64,000 bases of DNA from Burkholderia ambifaria AMMD (GTDB lineage Bacteria > Pseudomonadota > Gammaproteobacteria > Burkholderiales > Burkholderiaceae), in NCBI RefSeq assembly GCF_000203915.1, contig NC_008391.1:1674001-1738000 (forward strand). Reading direction: 5' to 3'. The notes beneath the pieces were generated by a model that did no database searches, was not told the origin of the DNA, and worked only from the letters and a program-made list of their open reading frames with translations. Shown piece after piece: positions 8,251-17,471 of the stretch. Numbering within the stretch: the stretch's first letter is position 1; each line of letters opens with the position of its first letter. Position numbers and translations under genes: made by a program.

Positions 8251-9141
8251 GTGCTGACCAGCGACCACATCGACATGCTGCTGACCGTCATCGACAAAGG
8301 CTCGTTCTCGGCCGCCGCGCGCGCGCTCGGTCGCACGCCTTCGGCCGTCAGCATGGCGATCGCGAATCTCGAGGCCGAGCTGGACCTCGTGCTGTTCGAT
8401 CGCGGCACGCGCGAGCCGACGCCGACTGCCGCGATGGCCGCGCTGCTGCCCGATGCGCGGTCGATCGCCGAACGGCTGCAGGCGCTGCGCGCGCATGCGC
8501 AGCATCTGTCGGAAGGCGTCGAGGACACGCTGCGGCTCGGGCTCGCGGCGGAACTCGACGGCGCACCCGTTGCGCGTGCGCTGAGCGCCGTCGCCGCGAA
8601 GTATCCGGCGCTCGCGATCAGCATCGTCACCGCGCCGCAAGATGCGATCGTCGACGCGCTGCATCGCGGCGCCGTCGATCTGTGCGTCGCGTACGGCGGG
8701 CTCGATCTTCATCCGCAGGAACAGATCCACGCGCTGTGGACCGAGACGTTGATCGCCGTTGCCGCGCCGGGACATCCGGCGATCGCCGAAGCCGCGCATC
8801 CCGAGGCGATCGAGCGCTTGTCCGGTTTCCGGCAGATCGTGATCGCCGATCCGGAACGGCCGCTCACCGACGTGCGGCCGGTGATCGGTAATCGCACGTG
8901 GAAAGTGACCGACATGGCGACCGCGATCGCGTTGGTAAAGGCCGGCCACGGCTGGGCCAACCTGCCCGAATCGACGATCGGCCGGTATGTCGACACCGGC
9001 GAGCTTGCGCCGCTCGTGTTCGCGAACATCCGCAACGGGCTGCTGCTGCCGGTGTATCTGCGGCGGCCGAAGCACACGGGGCTTGGCAAGGCGGCGAGCG
9101 AACTGGTGCGGGCGTTGCGGGCTGAAGGCCACGCAGCCTGA
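8251..9141 (+). CDS. LysR-family transcriptional regulator (of the PACE gene)
   Basis: 296 aa LysR regulator. The winged helix-turn-helix covers about residues 3-60 (GSFSAAARALGRTPSAVSMA) and is followed by a two-lobe effector domain. The GTG start at 8251 has AGGAGG 6 bases upstream; the longer in-frame start at 8179 would run into the divergent promoter. The 98-bp shared intergenic region with the efflux gene should hold the operator. Confidence 0.9.
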   Translation: MLTSDHIDMLLTVIDKGSFSAAARALGRTPSAVSMAIANLEAELDLVLFDRGTREPTPTAAMAALLPDARSIAERLQALRAHAQHLSEGVEDTLRLGLAAELDGAPVARALSAVAAKYPALAISIVTAPQDAIVDALHRGAVDLCVAYGGLDLHPQEQIHALWTETLIAVAAPGHPAIAEAAHPEAIERLSGFRQIVIADPERPLTDVRPVIGNRTWKVTDMATAIALVKAGHGWANLPESTIGRYVDTGELAPLVFANIRNGLLLPVYLRRPKHTGLGKAASELVRALRAEGHAA

Positions 9142-9143
9142 TC

Positions 9144-9176
9144 GGGGTGTGCGGCGGGACACCGCCGCACGCCCCC
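9144..9176 (+). terminator. Terminator-like GC hairpin after LysR gene
   Basis: GTGCGGCGG (9149-9157) pairs with CCGCCGCAC (9162-9170), extended by GGGG and CCCC at the base. It begins 2 bases after the LysR stop. There is no clear T tract. Confidence 0.5.
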
Positions 9177-9232
9177 GTTCGGAGGGACTGGATGGGCCTG
9201 ACCGTTAGTTGCGGTATAGACGACGCACCATG

Positions 9233-9274
9233 AAAAACCCCCGGTCACGCAGGCCTGAGCCTGCATGCCGGGGT
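9233..9274 (-). terminator. Rho-independent terminator of the ceo operon
   Basis: Read on the minus strand, CCCCGG and CCGGGG (9268-9273 and 9239-9244) form the base of a stem with an inner GCAGGC/GCCTGC pairing, then a T run (the A tract at 9233-9237). It lies just past opcM. Confidence 0.75.
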
Positions 9275-9320
9275 TCTTCGATTCGCGGCCGACGAGCGAC
9301 GAATCGCCCGCCGTTCACGC

Positions 9321-10862
9321 TCAGCGCGCCGCCACGTCCGCCTTGCCCGTCGCCGCATCACCCACCGCCGTCGGCGCCGGTGCATTCCCCCACCCGCCGC
9401 CCAGCGCGCGAATCAGATTGACGGTCGACACCGCCTGCGCACCGGTCAACTGGTTCGCCTGCAATTGCGACTGCAGCACCGACCGCTCGCTGTCGATCAC
9501 GTCGAGATAGGCGACTTCGCCTTCCTGATACTGCGTACGCGACAGCGTCGCCGCACGGCGCGACGCGTTGACGGCCGCATCCTGCGCGCGAATCTGGTCG
9601 TCGAGCAGACGCAGATCGGCGAGGTTGTCCTCGACCTCGCGGAACGCGACGAGCACCTGCTGCCGGTAGTTCGCGACCTGCTCGTCGTACTGCGCGCGCG
9701 CCTGCTGCACGCCGGCCGCACGCCGCCCGCCGTCGAACAGCGGCAGCGTCAGCGCGGTACCGGCGAACGGCCCGAGCAGGAACGTGCGGCTCGACCACAG
9801 GAACAGGTTGCCGAGCGTCGACGCCTCATACCCGAACGCGCCCGTGATATCGAGCTTCGGGAAATACGCCGACTTCGCCAGGCCGATCCGCGCGTTCGCC
9901 GCCGCCATCGCGCGCTCGGCCGCCGACACGTCCGGACGCCGTTCGAGCAGCGCGGACGGCAGTCCCGCCGGAACCTTCACCGCGACCGGCACGATCGGCG
10001 TTTCCTTGAACGCGAAGTCCGCGGGCGCCTTGCCGAGCAGGATCGCGAGCGCATGCTCGGACGCCGCGCGCCGGCGCGCAACGCCGACCGCATCGGCCTG
10101 CGCGGTCGCCAGTTCGTTCTTCGCGCGCGACACGTCGAGCTCGCTGATGTCGCCTTCGTTGAAGCGACGCTGCACGAGCTTCAGCGCCTGGTCGCGCAGC
10201 TCGACCGTGCGGCGGTACAGGTCCTGGTCCGAGTCGAGCTGGCGCAGTTCGAAGTAGTTCTGCGCGACGTCCGCCTGCAGCGCGAGCTGCACCGAGCGGA
10301 ACAGCGCTTCGCTCTGCGCCTGGTCGGCGCGCGACGCCTCGACGTTGCGGCTCACGCGGCCGAACAGGTCGGCCTCGTAAGACACCGTGCCCTGTGCGCG
10401 CCACAGCGTCGCGTTGGTCGGGCCCGTGCCCTGCGGCTGGAGCTGCGACGCCGACGACAGCCCCTGGCGCGTCGGCCCGAACCCGGCGCCGACCTGCGGG
10501 AACCACTGCGAGCGCGCGGTGCGGGTCGCCGCACGCGCTTCCTCGACGCGCGCCGCCGCGGCCTTCAGGTTCTGGTTCGCGGCGAGCGCCTGCGACTCGA
10601 GCGAGTCGAGCACCGGATCGCCGAACACCTTCCACCATTCGCCGCGATGCTCGCCGTCCGCCGGTTCGGCGGTCTTCCACGTGCCGGCCTGTTCGCCGGC
10701 CGCGAGCGTCGGCGCTTCCTTGAACGCCGCGGGCGTCGACACGTCCGGGCGCTTGTAGTCAGGGCCCACCGCGCACGCGGCGAGCAGCGTCGCGAGCAGG
10801 GTGCTCGCGGCCGCCACCTTCGCGAAGCGCATCAGGCCATTCGAGTTGTACATGTTGTCCAT
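9321..10862 (-). CDS. opcM: Outer-membrane efflux channel of the CeoAB pump
   Basis: 513 aa NodT/OprM-type outer-membrane factor. The lipoprotein signal ends in LLAACAVGPDY (acylated Cys at about residue 30). Two long efflux-protein repeats of helices and beta strands follow, containing RFNEGDISELDVSRAKNEL and, in the second repeat, QYQEGEVAYLDVIDSE. The ATG at 10862 is used. The Shine-Dalgarno GAGGA overlaps the stop codon of the preceding pump gene, indicating translational coupling. It is the last gene of the llpE-ceoA-ceoB-opcM operon. Confidence 0.88.
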   Translation of the reverse strand: MDNMYNSNGLMRFAKVAAASTLLATLLAACAVGPDYKRPDVSTPAAFKEAPTLAAGEQAGTWKTAEPADGEHRGEWWKVFGDPVLDSLESQALAANQNLKAAAARVEEARAATRTARSQWFPQVGAGFGPTRQGLSSASQLQPQGTGPTNATLWRAQGTVSYEADLFGRVSRNVEASRADQAQSEALFRSVQLALQADVAQNYFELRQLDSDQDLYRRTVELRDQALKLVQRRFNEGDISELDVSRAKNELATAQADAVGVARRRAASEHALAILLGKAPADFAFKETPIVPVAVKVPAGLPSALLERRPDVSAAERAMAAANARIGLAKSAYFPKLDITGAFGYEASTLGNLFLWSSRTFLLGPFAGTALTLPLFDGGRRAAGVQQARAQYDEQVANYRQQVLVAFREVEDNLADLRLLDDQIRAQDAAVNASRRAATLSRTQYQEGEVAYLDVIDSERSVLQSQLQANQLTGAQAVSTVNLIRALGGGWGNAPAPTAVGDAATGKADVAAR

Positions 10863-10872
10863 CTTGTTGTCC

Positions 10873-13800
10873 TCAAGCATCCGAAGCCGGCACGCCGGTA
10901 GCCGGCACGCCCGAACCCGACGCGCCATAGCCGGCGGAGTCCTTCCCGGCGACGTGGATCTTGCCGCCCGCGAGCGTGCGCAGCACCACGTAGAACACCG
11001 GCGTCAGCATCAGCCCGAACAGCGTCACGCCGAGCATCCCGAAGAACACCGCGATACCCATCGCATGCCGCATCTCCGAGCCCGCACCCGTCGACGTGAC
11101 GAGCGGCACGACGCCCATGATGAATGCGATCGACGTCATCAGGATCGGGCGCAGCCGCAGCCGGCTCGCCTCGATCGCGGCCTCGAGCGGCGTCCTGCCG
11201 TCATGCTCCAGTTCGCGCGCGAATTCGACGATCAGGATCGCGTTCTTCGCCGACAGCCCCACCAGCACCATCAAGCCGATCTGCGTGAAGATGTTGTTGT
11301 CGCCCTGCGTGAGCCACACGCCCGTGAGTGCCGACAGAATGCTCATCGGCACGATCAGGATCACCGCGAGCGGCAGCGTCAGGCTTTCATACAGCGCGGC
11401 GAGCACCAGGAACACGAGCAGCACGCTGATCGGGAACACCCACATCGCCGAATCGCCCGCTAGGATCTGCTGGTACGTGAGGTCGGTCCACTCGAACCGC
11501 ACGCCGCGCGGCAACGTTTCATGAGCGATGCGCTCGACCGCGGCCTGCGCCTGCCCCGACGAGAAGCCCGGCGCCGGGCCGCCGTTGATGTCGGCCGCCG
11601 TGTAGCCGTTGTAGCGCACGACCATTTCCGGGCCGAACGTCGGCGTCACCGTGACGAGCGACGACAGCGGCACCATCTCACCCTTGTCGTTGCGCGTCTT
11701 CAGCTGCAGGATGTCGTCCGCGCGCTGGCGGAACGGCGCATCGGCCTGCACGCGCACCTGGTACACGCGCCCGAAGCGGTTGAAGTCGTTCACGTACAGC
11801 GAGCCGAGATACACCTGCATCGTGTTGAACACGTCGGTGACCGGCACGCCGAGCTGCTTCGCCTTCACGCGGTCGAGATCGACGTTGAGCTGCGGCACGT
11901 TGATCTGGTAGCTCGTAAACAACGGGCCCAGTTCAGGCGCCTGCTGCGCGCGCTTGATGAAGTCGTTGGTCGCGTCCGACAGCTTCGCGTAGCCCACTGC
12001 GCCACGATCCTCGATCTGCATCTTGAACCCGCCGAGCGTGCCGAGGCCAAGCACCGGCGGCGGCGGGAACACCGCGACGAACGAGTCCTTGATCGCCCCG
12101 TACTGCTGGTTCAGCGCACCCGCGATCGCGCCGGCCGACAGCGCCTTGCCGTGCCGTTCCGAGAACGGCTTGAGCGTGACGAACACGATGCCCGCGCTCG
12201 AGCTGTTCGTGAAGCCGTTCACCGACAGCCCCGGGAACGCGACCGCGCTCTCGACGCCCGGCTGCTTCAACGCGATCGAGCCCATGTCGCGGATCACCTT
12301 CTCGGTGCGGTCGAGCGACGCGCCGTTCGGCAGCTGCGCGAACGCGATCAGGTATTCCTTGTCCTGCGCGGGCACGAAACCGCCCGGCACGATCTTCGAC
12401 ACCAGCACGGTCGCGCCCACCAGCACGAGGTACACGCCGAGCATCAGCGTCTTGCGCGACAGCACGCCGCGCACGCCGCGGCCGTAGTTCTCCGCGCCGC
12501 GATGGAACACCTTGTTGAAGCGCTTGAAGAAACCGCCGAGCACGCGGTTCATCACGCGCGTGAGCCAGTCCTCCTTGTCGCCATGACCCTTCAGCAGGAT
12601 CGCGGACAGCGCCGGCGACAGCGTCAGCGAGTTGAACGCCGAGATCACCGTCGAGATCGCGATCGTCATCGCGAACTGCTTGTAGAACTGGCCGGTCAGG
12701 CCCGACATGAACGCGAGCGGCACGAACACGGCGACGAGCGTCAGCGCGATCGCGATGATCGGCCCGCTCACTTCCTGCATCGCCTTGTAGGTCGCCTGCC
12801 GCGCGTTCATCCCGCTTTCGATGTTGCGCTCGACGTTCTCGACCACCACGATCGCATCGTCGACCACGATACCGATCGCCAGCACCATCCCGAACAACGA
12901 CAACGCGTTGATCGAATAGCCGAAGCCGAGCAGCAGCGAGAACGTGCCGATGATCGACACCGGCACCGCGATCAGCGGAATCAGCGACGCGCGCCAGGTC
13001 TGCAGGAACACGATCACGACGATCACGACCAGCGCGATCGCCTCGAGCAGCGTATGCACGACGGCCTTGATCGACGAACGCACGAACTGCGTCGGGTCAT
13101 AGACGATCTTGTAGTCGATACCGGCCGGCATGTCCTGCTTCAGCTCGGCCATCGTCTTGCGCACTTCGTCGGAGATCTGCAGCGAGTTCGCGCCCGGCGA
13201 CTGGTTGATCGCCATCGCGACGGCCGGCTTGTTGTCGAGCAGCGAGCGCAGCCCGTACTCGGACGCGTCGAGCTCGATGCGCGCGATGTCGCGCAGATGC
13301 GTGACGCCGCCGTCCGGCGTCGTCTTCACGACGATGTCGCCGAACTCGTCTTCCGTCTGCAGACGGCCGCGCGCGTTCACGGACAGCTGCAGCGGCGTGC
13401 CCGGCAACGACGGCGACGCGCCGATCACGCCGGCCGCGACCTGCACGTTCTGCTCGCGGATCGACCGCACGACGTCCTCGGCGGCCAGCCCGCGCTGCGC
13501 GACCTTCTGCGGATCGAGCCACACGCGCATCGCGTAGTCGCCCGAACCCCACAGCTGCACCTGGCCGACGCCCTGGATCCGCGACAGGCGATCCTTCACG
13601 TTGATCAGCGCGTAGTTGCGCAGGTAGGTCATGTCGTAGCGGTTGTCCGGCGAGATCAGGTGGACCACCATCGTCAGCGTCGGCGAGCTCTTCACCGTGG
13701 TGATGCCGAGCCGCTGCACGTCTTCCGGCAGGCGCGGCAGCGCCTGGTTCACGCGGTTCTGCACGAGCTGCGTGGCCTTGTCCGGATCGGTGCCGAGCTT

Positions 13801-14088
13801 GAACGTGACGGTGATCGTCATGTTGCCGTCGCTGTTTGCCTGCGACTGCATGTAGAGCATGTCCTCGACGCCGTTGATCTGCTCTTCAAGCGGCGACGCG
13901 ACCGTCTCGGCGATCACTTTCGGGTTCGCGCCCGGGTATTGCGCCTTCACGATCACGGAAGGCGGCACGACTTCCGGATACTCCGAAATCGGCAGCAGGA
14001 ACATCGCGATCACCCCGCCGAGCAGGATGATCACCGATAGGACTCCTGCAAAGATCGGCCGGTCGATAAAAAATTTGGAAATATTCAT
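10873..14088 (-). CDS. ceoB: RND multidrug efflux transporter
   Basis: 1071 aa inner-membrane HAE1-family proton/drug antiporter. It has twelve helices, two large periplasmic loops, and the proton-relay helix with two Asp (GMVLAIGIVVDDAIVVVENV, about residues 400-420). The N-terminus (FFIDRPIFAGVLSV) is typical. Gene order LysR-lipase-adaptor-pump-channel matches B. cenocepacia ceo and B. pseudomallei bpeEF-oprC, which export chloramphenicol, trimethoprim and fluoroquinolones and are induced by salicylate-type compounds. Specific substrates here are inferred from that synteny. Confidence 0.9.
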   Translation of the reverse strand: MNISKFFIDRPIFAGVLSVIILLGGVIAMFLLPISEYPEVVPPSVIVKAQYPGANPKVIAETVASPLEEQINGVEDMLYMQSQANSDGNMTITVTFKLGTDPDKATQLVQNRVNQALPRLPEDVQRLGITTVKSSPTLTMVVHLISPDNRYDMTYLRNYALINVKDRLSRIQGVGQVQLWGSGDYAMRVWLDPQKVAQRGLAAEDVVRSIREQNVQVAAGVIGASPSLPGTPLQLSVNARGRLQTEDEFGDIVVKTTPDGGVTHLRDIARIELDASEYGLRSLLDNKPAVAMAINQSPGANSLQISDEVRKTMAELKQDMPAGIDYKIVYDPTQFVRSSIKAVVHTLLEAIALVVIVVIVFLQTWRASLIPLIAVPVSIIGTFSLLLGFGYSINALSLFGMVLAIGIVVDDAIVVVENVERNIESGMNARQATYKAMQEVSGPIIAIALTLVAVFVPLAFMSGLTGQFYKQFAMTIAISTVISAFNSLTLSPALSAILLKGHGDKEDWLTRVMNRVLGGFFKRFNKVFHRGAENYGRGVRGVLSRKTLMLGVYLVLVGATVLVSKIVPGGFVPAQDKEYLIAFAQLPNGASLDRTEKVIRDMGSIALKQPGVESAVAFPGLSVNGFTNSSSAGIVFVTLKPFSERHGKALSAGAIAGALNQQYGAIKDSFVAVFPPPPVLGLGTLGGFKMQIEDRGAVGYAKLSDATNDFIKRAQQAPELGPLFTSYQINVPQLNVDLDRVKAKQLGVPVTDVFNTMQVYLGSLYVNDFNRFGRVYQVRVQADAPFRQRADDILQLKTRNDKGEMVPLSSLVTVTPTFGPEMVVRYNGYTAADINGGPAPGFSSGQAQAAVERIAHETLPRGVRFEWTDLTYQQILAGDSAMWVFPISVLLVFLVLAALYESLTLPLAVILIVPMSILSALTGVWLTQGDNNIFTQIGLMVLVGLSAKNAILIVEFARELEHDGRTPLEAAIEASRLRLRPILMTSIAFIMGVVPLVTSTGAGSEMRHAMGIAVFFGMLGVTLFGLMLTPVFYVVLRTLAGGKIHVAGKDSAGYGASGSGVPATGVPASDA

Positions 14089-14133
14089 GGGTTGCTCTGT
14101 CTGGTTGAACGCGGAAGCGAAGCGGCGGGCCGC

Positions 14134-15351
14134 TTACGAATCCGCCTTCGCCGGTGCGGCCGGCTTCGCAGTGCTCGCGAGCGGCGCGGACGGCGCATCG
14201 CCGCCCGTCATCGGGACCATGTGCGGCTTCACCTGCTCGCCGGGTCGTACGCGCTGCGTGCCGTTCACGATCACGCGGTCGCCGGCGGAAAGTCCGCTCA
14301 CGATGACGCGCCGGTTGCCGTGCTGCATCCCCTGCTGCACTTCGCGATACGACACGCGGCCCTGCTGGTCGACGACGAACACGAACTTCTTGTCCTGGTC
14401 CGTGTTGATCGCCGCGTCGTCGACGAGCAGTGCCTGGTGCGGCGCGCTGCCGCCCACCTTCACGCGCGCGTAGAGGCCGGGCACGAGCGCACCGTCCGCA
14501 TTGTCGAAGCGTGCACGCACGCGGATCGTCCCGGACGACGTGTCGAGCCGGTTGTCGACCGAATCGATTTCGCCGCTGCGCGAGTAGCCGGTTTCGTTCG
14601 CGAGACCGAGCTCGACCGGCACCTTGCGGCCGTTGCGCGCGCCGTTGATGTATTGCAGGTAGGTCTGCTCGTCCGCGTCGAACGATGCGTAGATCGGCGA
14701 CACCGACACCAGCGTCGTCAGCGGCGCGGCCGACGCACCGGCCGACACGACGTTGCCGAGCGTGATTTCCGCGCGCGACACGCGGCCCGAGACCGGCGCC
14801 GTGATCCGCGTATAGCCGAGGTTGATGCGTGCCGTTTCCAGCGCGGCTTCGGCGGCCTTCAGGTTCGCGCTCGCCTCGCGCGCGGCGTTCTGCTTCTCGT
14901 CGTAGTCGCGCTTGGCGATCGCGTTGTCGCCGATCAGCCGCTGCGCGCGCTGCCAGTCGCTCTGCGCGTAGCCATTGCGTGCCTGCGCGCCGGCGAGCTG
15001 TGCCGCGGCACGGTCGACTTCCGCCTGGTACGGGCGCGGATCGATCACGAACAGTACGTCGCCTTTCTTCACGAGCGCGCCGTCCTTGAAGTTCACCGCG
15101 ACGATCGTGCCCGACACCTGCGGGCGCACGTCGACTTTCTCGACCGCTTCGAGGCGGCCCGAATAGCTTTGCCAGTCGGTGACGGTCTGCGGCACGACGG
15201 TCGCGACGTCGACTTCGGGCAGCGGTGCCGCCGCCTTTTCGGGCGCGTTCGCGCTCACGCGCATCGCGCCGAACGTGCCGAGGCCGACGACGGCGAGCGT
15301 CACGATCGCCGCGGTGGCGATTCGGGAACGGGAGGTGCGTAGGATGGCCAT
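14134..15351 (-). CDS. ceoA: Periplasmic adaptor (membrane-fusion) protein of the CeoAB pump
   Basis: 405 aa RND adaptor. One N-terminal anchor helix (about residues 10-32) is followed by a lipoyl half-motif (RPQVSGTIVAVNFKDGALVK), an alpha hairpin, a second lipoyl half, and beta-barrel and membrane-proximal domains. There is no lipobox, so it is probably held by the uncleaved helix. It precedes the pump gene by 45 bp and follows llpE by 31 bp, forming one operon. Confidence 0.9.
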   Translation of the reverse strand: MAILRTSRSRIATAAIVTLAVVGLGTFGAMRVSANAPEKAAAPLPEVDVATVVPQTVTDWQSYSGRLEAVEKVDVRPQVSGTIVAVNFKDGALVKKGDVLFVIDPRPYQAEVDRAAAQLAGAQARNGYAQSDWQRAQRLIGDNAIAKRDYDEKQNAAREASANLKAAEAALETARINLGYTRITAPVSGRVSRAEITLGNVVSAGASAAPLTTLVSVSPIYASFDADEQTYLQYINGARNGRKVPVELGLANETGYSRSGEIDSVDNRLDTSSGTIRVRARFDNADGALVPGLYARVKVGGSAPHQALLVDDAAINTDQDKKFVFVVDQQGRVSYREVQQGMQHGNRRVIVSGLSAGDRVIVNGTQRVRPGEQVKPHMVPMTGGDAPSAPLASTAKPAAPAKADS

Positions 15352-15382
15352 GTGGATCTCCAGTAAGCGTGGATTGGTCTGT

Positions 15383-16243
15383 TTATTCGGAACGGTTCGG
15401 CTGGCGCGCCTGGAAGCGGCACTGGAAGAAGCGGACGGCTTCCTCGAGCGCGGCTTCGTGCGTCGCGAGCGCCGCGTGCGTGACGTCCGGGTAGCGGATC
15501 ACCTGCGTGAGCACGCCCGATGAAATCAGGCAGCCCGCATATTTCTCCGCTTCGACGTGCAGCACGTCGTTCTGCGCGGTGACTACGAGCGTCGGCGGCA
15601 GGCCCGCGAGGCGCACCGATTCGAGCGGCGCCGCATACGGGTGCATGCGCTGCGCCGCCTGCGGCAGATAGGCGCGATAACAGGCCGCGCATTCGCGCGC
15701 GGTGATGTCGGATGACAGGCGTTCGGCGTCGCCGATGCGCGTCATGCTCGGGTCGAGCATCGGCCCGAACAGCGCCTGCGCGGCGATCGACACTTCGCCG
15801 CGATCGCGCGCGATGAACGCGAGACAGTTCGCGAGCTGGCCGCCCGCGTCGTGGCCCGCGACGCCAATCTTCTTCGGATTGCCGCCGAACGCGCGGGCGC
15901 GGGTCGCGGCCCACACGGCGGCGCGATACGCATCCTCCGGCGCGGCCGGGAAAGGAAAGGCCGGCGCGAGCGAATAATCGACCGACACTACGAGAGCTGG
16001 TAAGCGTTCTGCTAAAAAGCGCGCGGCGAAGTCGGCGTCGTCGAGCGAGCCGCGCACGAAACCGCCGCCGTGGAAGTAAAGCACTACCGGCAGTCCGGTC
16101 TTGTCCGCGCGCCGATAGAGGCGCAGCGAGATGTCCTGCGCGTAGCCGGGGATTTCCACCTCCGCGACCGTCAGTGCCGCGCCGGCTCTGGCTTCGGCGG
16201 GCAATGCGGCTTTCAGGAATTTGCTGAATTCAGAAGCGTCCAT
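15383..16243 (-). CDS. llpE: LlpE-like HSL-family alpha/beta hydrolase with Asp at the nucleophile position
   Basis: 286 aa alpha/beta-hydrolase fold-3 protein at the position of the putative lipase gene llpE, first in the ceo operon. The oxyanion motif HGGG is present (residues 58-61), as are candidate acid (TAQNDVLH) and base (VTHAA) residues. The nucleophile elbow reads GHDAGG (130-135) instead of GDSAGG, so Asp132 takes the place of the catalytic Ser. That would block ordinary esterase chemistry or point to Asp-nucleophile chemistry. The ATG at 16243 is chosen because upstream in-frame residues lie in the divergent promoter. Role in efflux is not established. Confidence 0.8.
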   Translation of the reverse strand: MDASEFSKFLKAALPAEARAGAALTVAEVEIPGYAQDISLRLYRRADKTGLPVVLYFHGGGFVRGSLDDADFAARFLAERLPALVVSVDYSLAPAFPFPAAPEDAYRAAVWAATRARAFGGNPKKIGVAGHDAGGQLANCLAFIARDRGEVSIAAQALFGPMLDPSMTRIGDAERLSSDITARECAACYRAYLPQAAQRMHPYAAPLESVRLAGLPPTLVVTAQNDVLHVEAEKYAGCLISSGVLTQVIRYPDVTHAALATHEAALEEAVRFFQCRFQARQPNRSE

Positions 16244-16348
16244 GACGATGCAGGATCCATTTCGAGATGGAACGAATTCTGGGTCCGGCAGACATCGGGA
16301 TAAATGCCTATAATCCGGCAACACAATTCAACACCCCCGAACAATCCC

Positions 16349-16380
16349 AGGCTGCGTTTACCCATGAGGTAGCGCAGCCT
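16349..16380. promoter_or_regulatory. Dyad between ceoR and llpE
   Basis: AGGCTGCG (16349-16356) is mirrored by CGCAGCCT (16373-16380). An inner TACC/GGTA pair makes a 32-bp imperfect palindrome, 33 bases before the ceoR start. A LysR-regulated divergent promoter is expected here, so this is a candidate CeoR site. It could instead form a stem in the ceoR leader RNA. Confidence 0.4.
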
Positions 16381-16413
16381 TGTTGTTCCGGTCATAAGAT
16401 TGCGGAGGTTGTG

Positions 16414-17418
16414 ATGGACCGGCTTCAGGCCATGCAGGTGTTTACTCGCGTCGTCGATACAAGCAGCTTCACCAAGGCAGCAGAAACGCTCGGCCTGCCG
16501 CGGGCGTCCGTCACGACGATCATCCAGAATCTGGAAGCTTTCCTCGGCGTGCGCCTGATGCACCGGACCACGCGCCGGCTGTCGCTCACGCCGGACGGCG
16601 CCGCGTACTACGAAAGGTGCGTGCGGATCCTCGCCGATGTCGAGGAAACCGAAGCGAGCTTCCAGGCAAACAATCGCAAGCCGCACGGAAAGTTGCGTAT
16701 CGACATGCCAGGCTCGATCGGGCGGCTGCTCGTGATCCCGTCCCTATGCGAATTCCATACGCGCTATCCGGACATCGATCTGCAGCTCGGCCTGTCCGAC
16801 CGGCCGGTCGACCTGCTGCAGGAAGGCGTCGACTGCGTGATCCGCGTCGGTGCGCTGCAGGACTCGTCGCTCGTCGCGCGCCGCGTCGGCCTGTTCGAAT
16901 GCGTTTCGGTCGCGGCGCCCGCGTATCTGGAGAAGTACGGCGAACCGCAGACGATCGAGGACCTGAGCGATCACAAGGCCGTCAATTACTTCTCGAGCCG
17001 CACGGGCCGCACGATCGACTGGACGTTCCTGACCGACGGCAAGGAAGTCGAGGTCAAGATGAACGCGATCGTGTCGGTCAACGACGCCGACGCGTACGTG
17101 ACATGCGGGCTCGAAGGCTTCGGGCTGATCCAGCCGCCGCTGTTCATGGTGCTGCCGCACCTGCGCGACGGCCGGCTCAAGGAAGTGCTGCCCGGCCTGA
17201 AGCCGCTGCCAATGCCGATCTCCGTCGTGTATCCGCACAGCCGGCACCTGTCGCCGAAGGTGCGCGTGTTCGTCGACTGGATCGCCGAAGTGTTCGACCG
17301 CTGCCCGCTGCTGAGCGGCAAGGGCAGCCTCGACGCGACGTGCAGCAAGCGCACGTTCGAGGAAGCCGAGCGCGCGCCGGTGCTCGACACGCCGGTCATC
17401 AACGAGTGGGTCGCGTAA
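16414..17418 (+). CDS. ceoR: LysR-family regulator of the ceo efflux operon
   Basis: 334 aa LysR regulator with N-terminal helix-turn-helix (SSFTKAAETLGLPRASVTTI) and effector domain (IDMPGSIGRLLVIPSL onward). The ATG at 16414 has GGAGG 6 bases upstream. It is divergent from llpE, as ceoR and bpeT are. The protein has an extra C-terminal tail of about 30 residues beyond the usual LysR length. By analogy it activates the efflux operon in response to aromatic acids. Confidence 0.85.
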   Translation: MDRLQAMQVFTRVVDTSSFTKAAETLGLPRASVTTIIQNLEAFLGVRLMHRTTRRLSLTPDGAAYYERCVRILADVEETEASFQANNRKPHGKLRIDMPGSIGRLLVIPSLCEFHTRYPDIDLQLGLSDRPVDLLQEGVDCVIRVGALQDSSLVARRVGLFECVSVAAPAYLEKYGEPQTIEDLSDHKAVNYFSSRTGRTIDWTFLTDGKEVEVKMNAIVSVNDADAYVTCGLEGFGLIQPPLFMVLPHLRDGRLKEVLPGLKPLPMPISVVYPHSRHLSPKVRVFVDWIAEVFDRCPLLSGKGSLDATCSKRTFEEAERAPVLDTPVINEWVA

Positions 17419-17471
17419 AGAGCAACGGTGGGGCAAGCGCTCCGCTTGCCCTCTACGCTTCATCCGCGCGC

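Noticed and set aside
11521..14040. 839-codon plus-strand open frame opposite ceoB
   Set aside because: Arg/His/Asp-rich shadow caused by codon bias of the RND pump gene; no recognisable domain.
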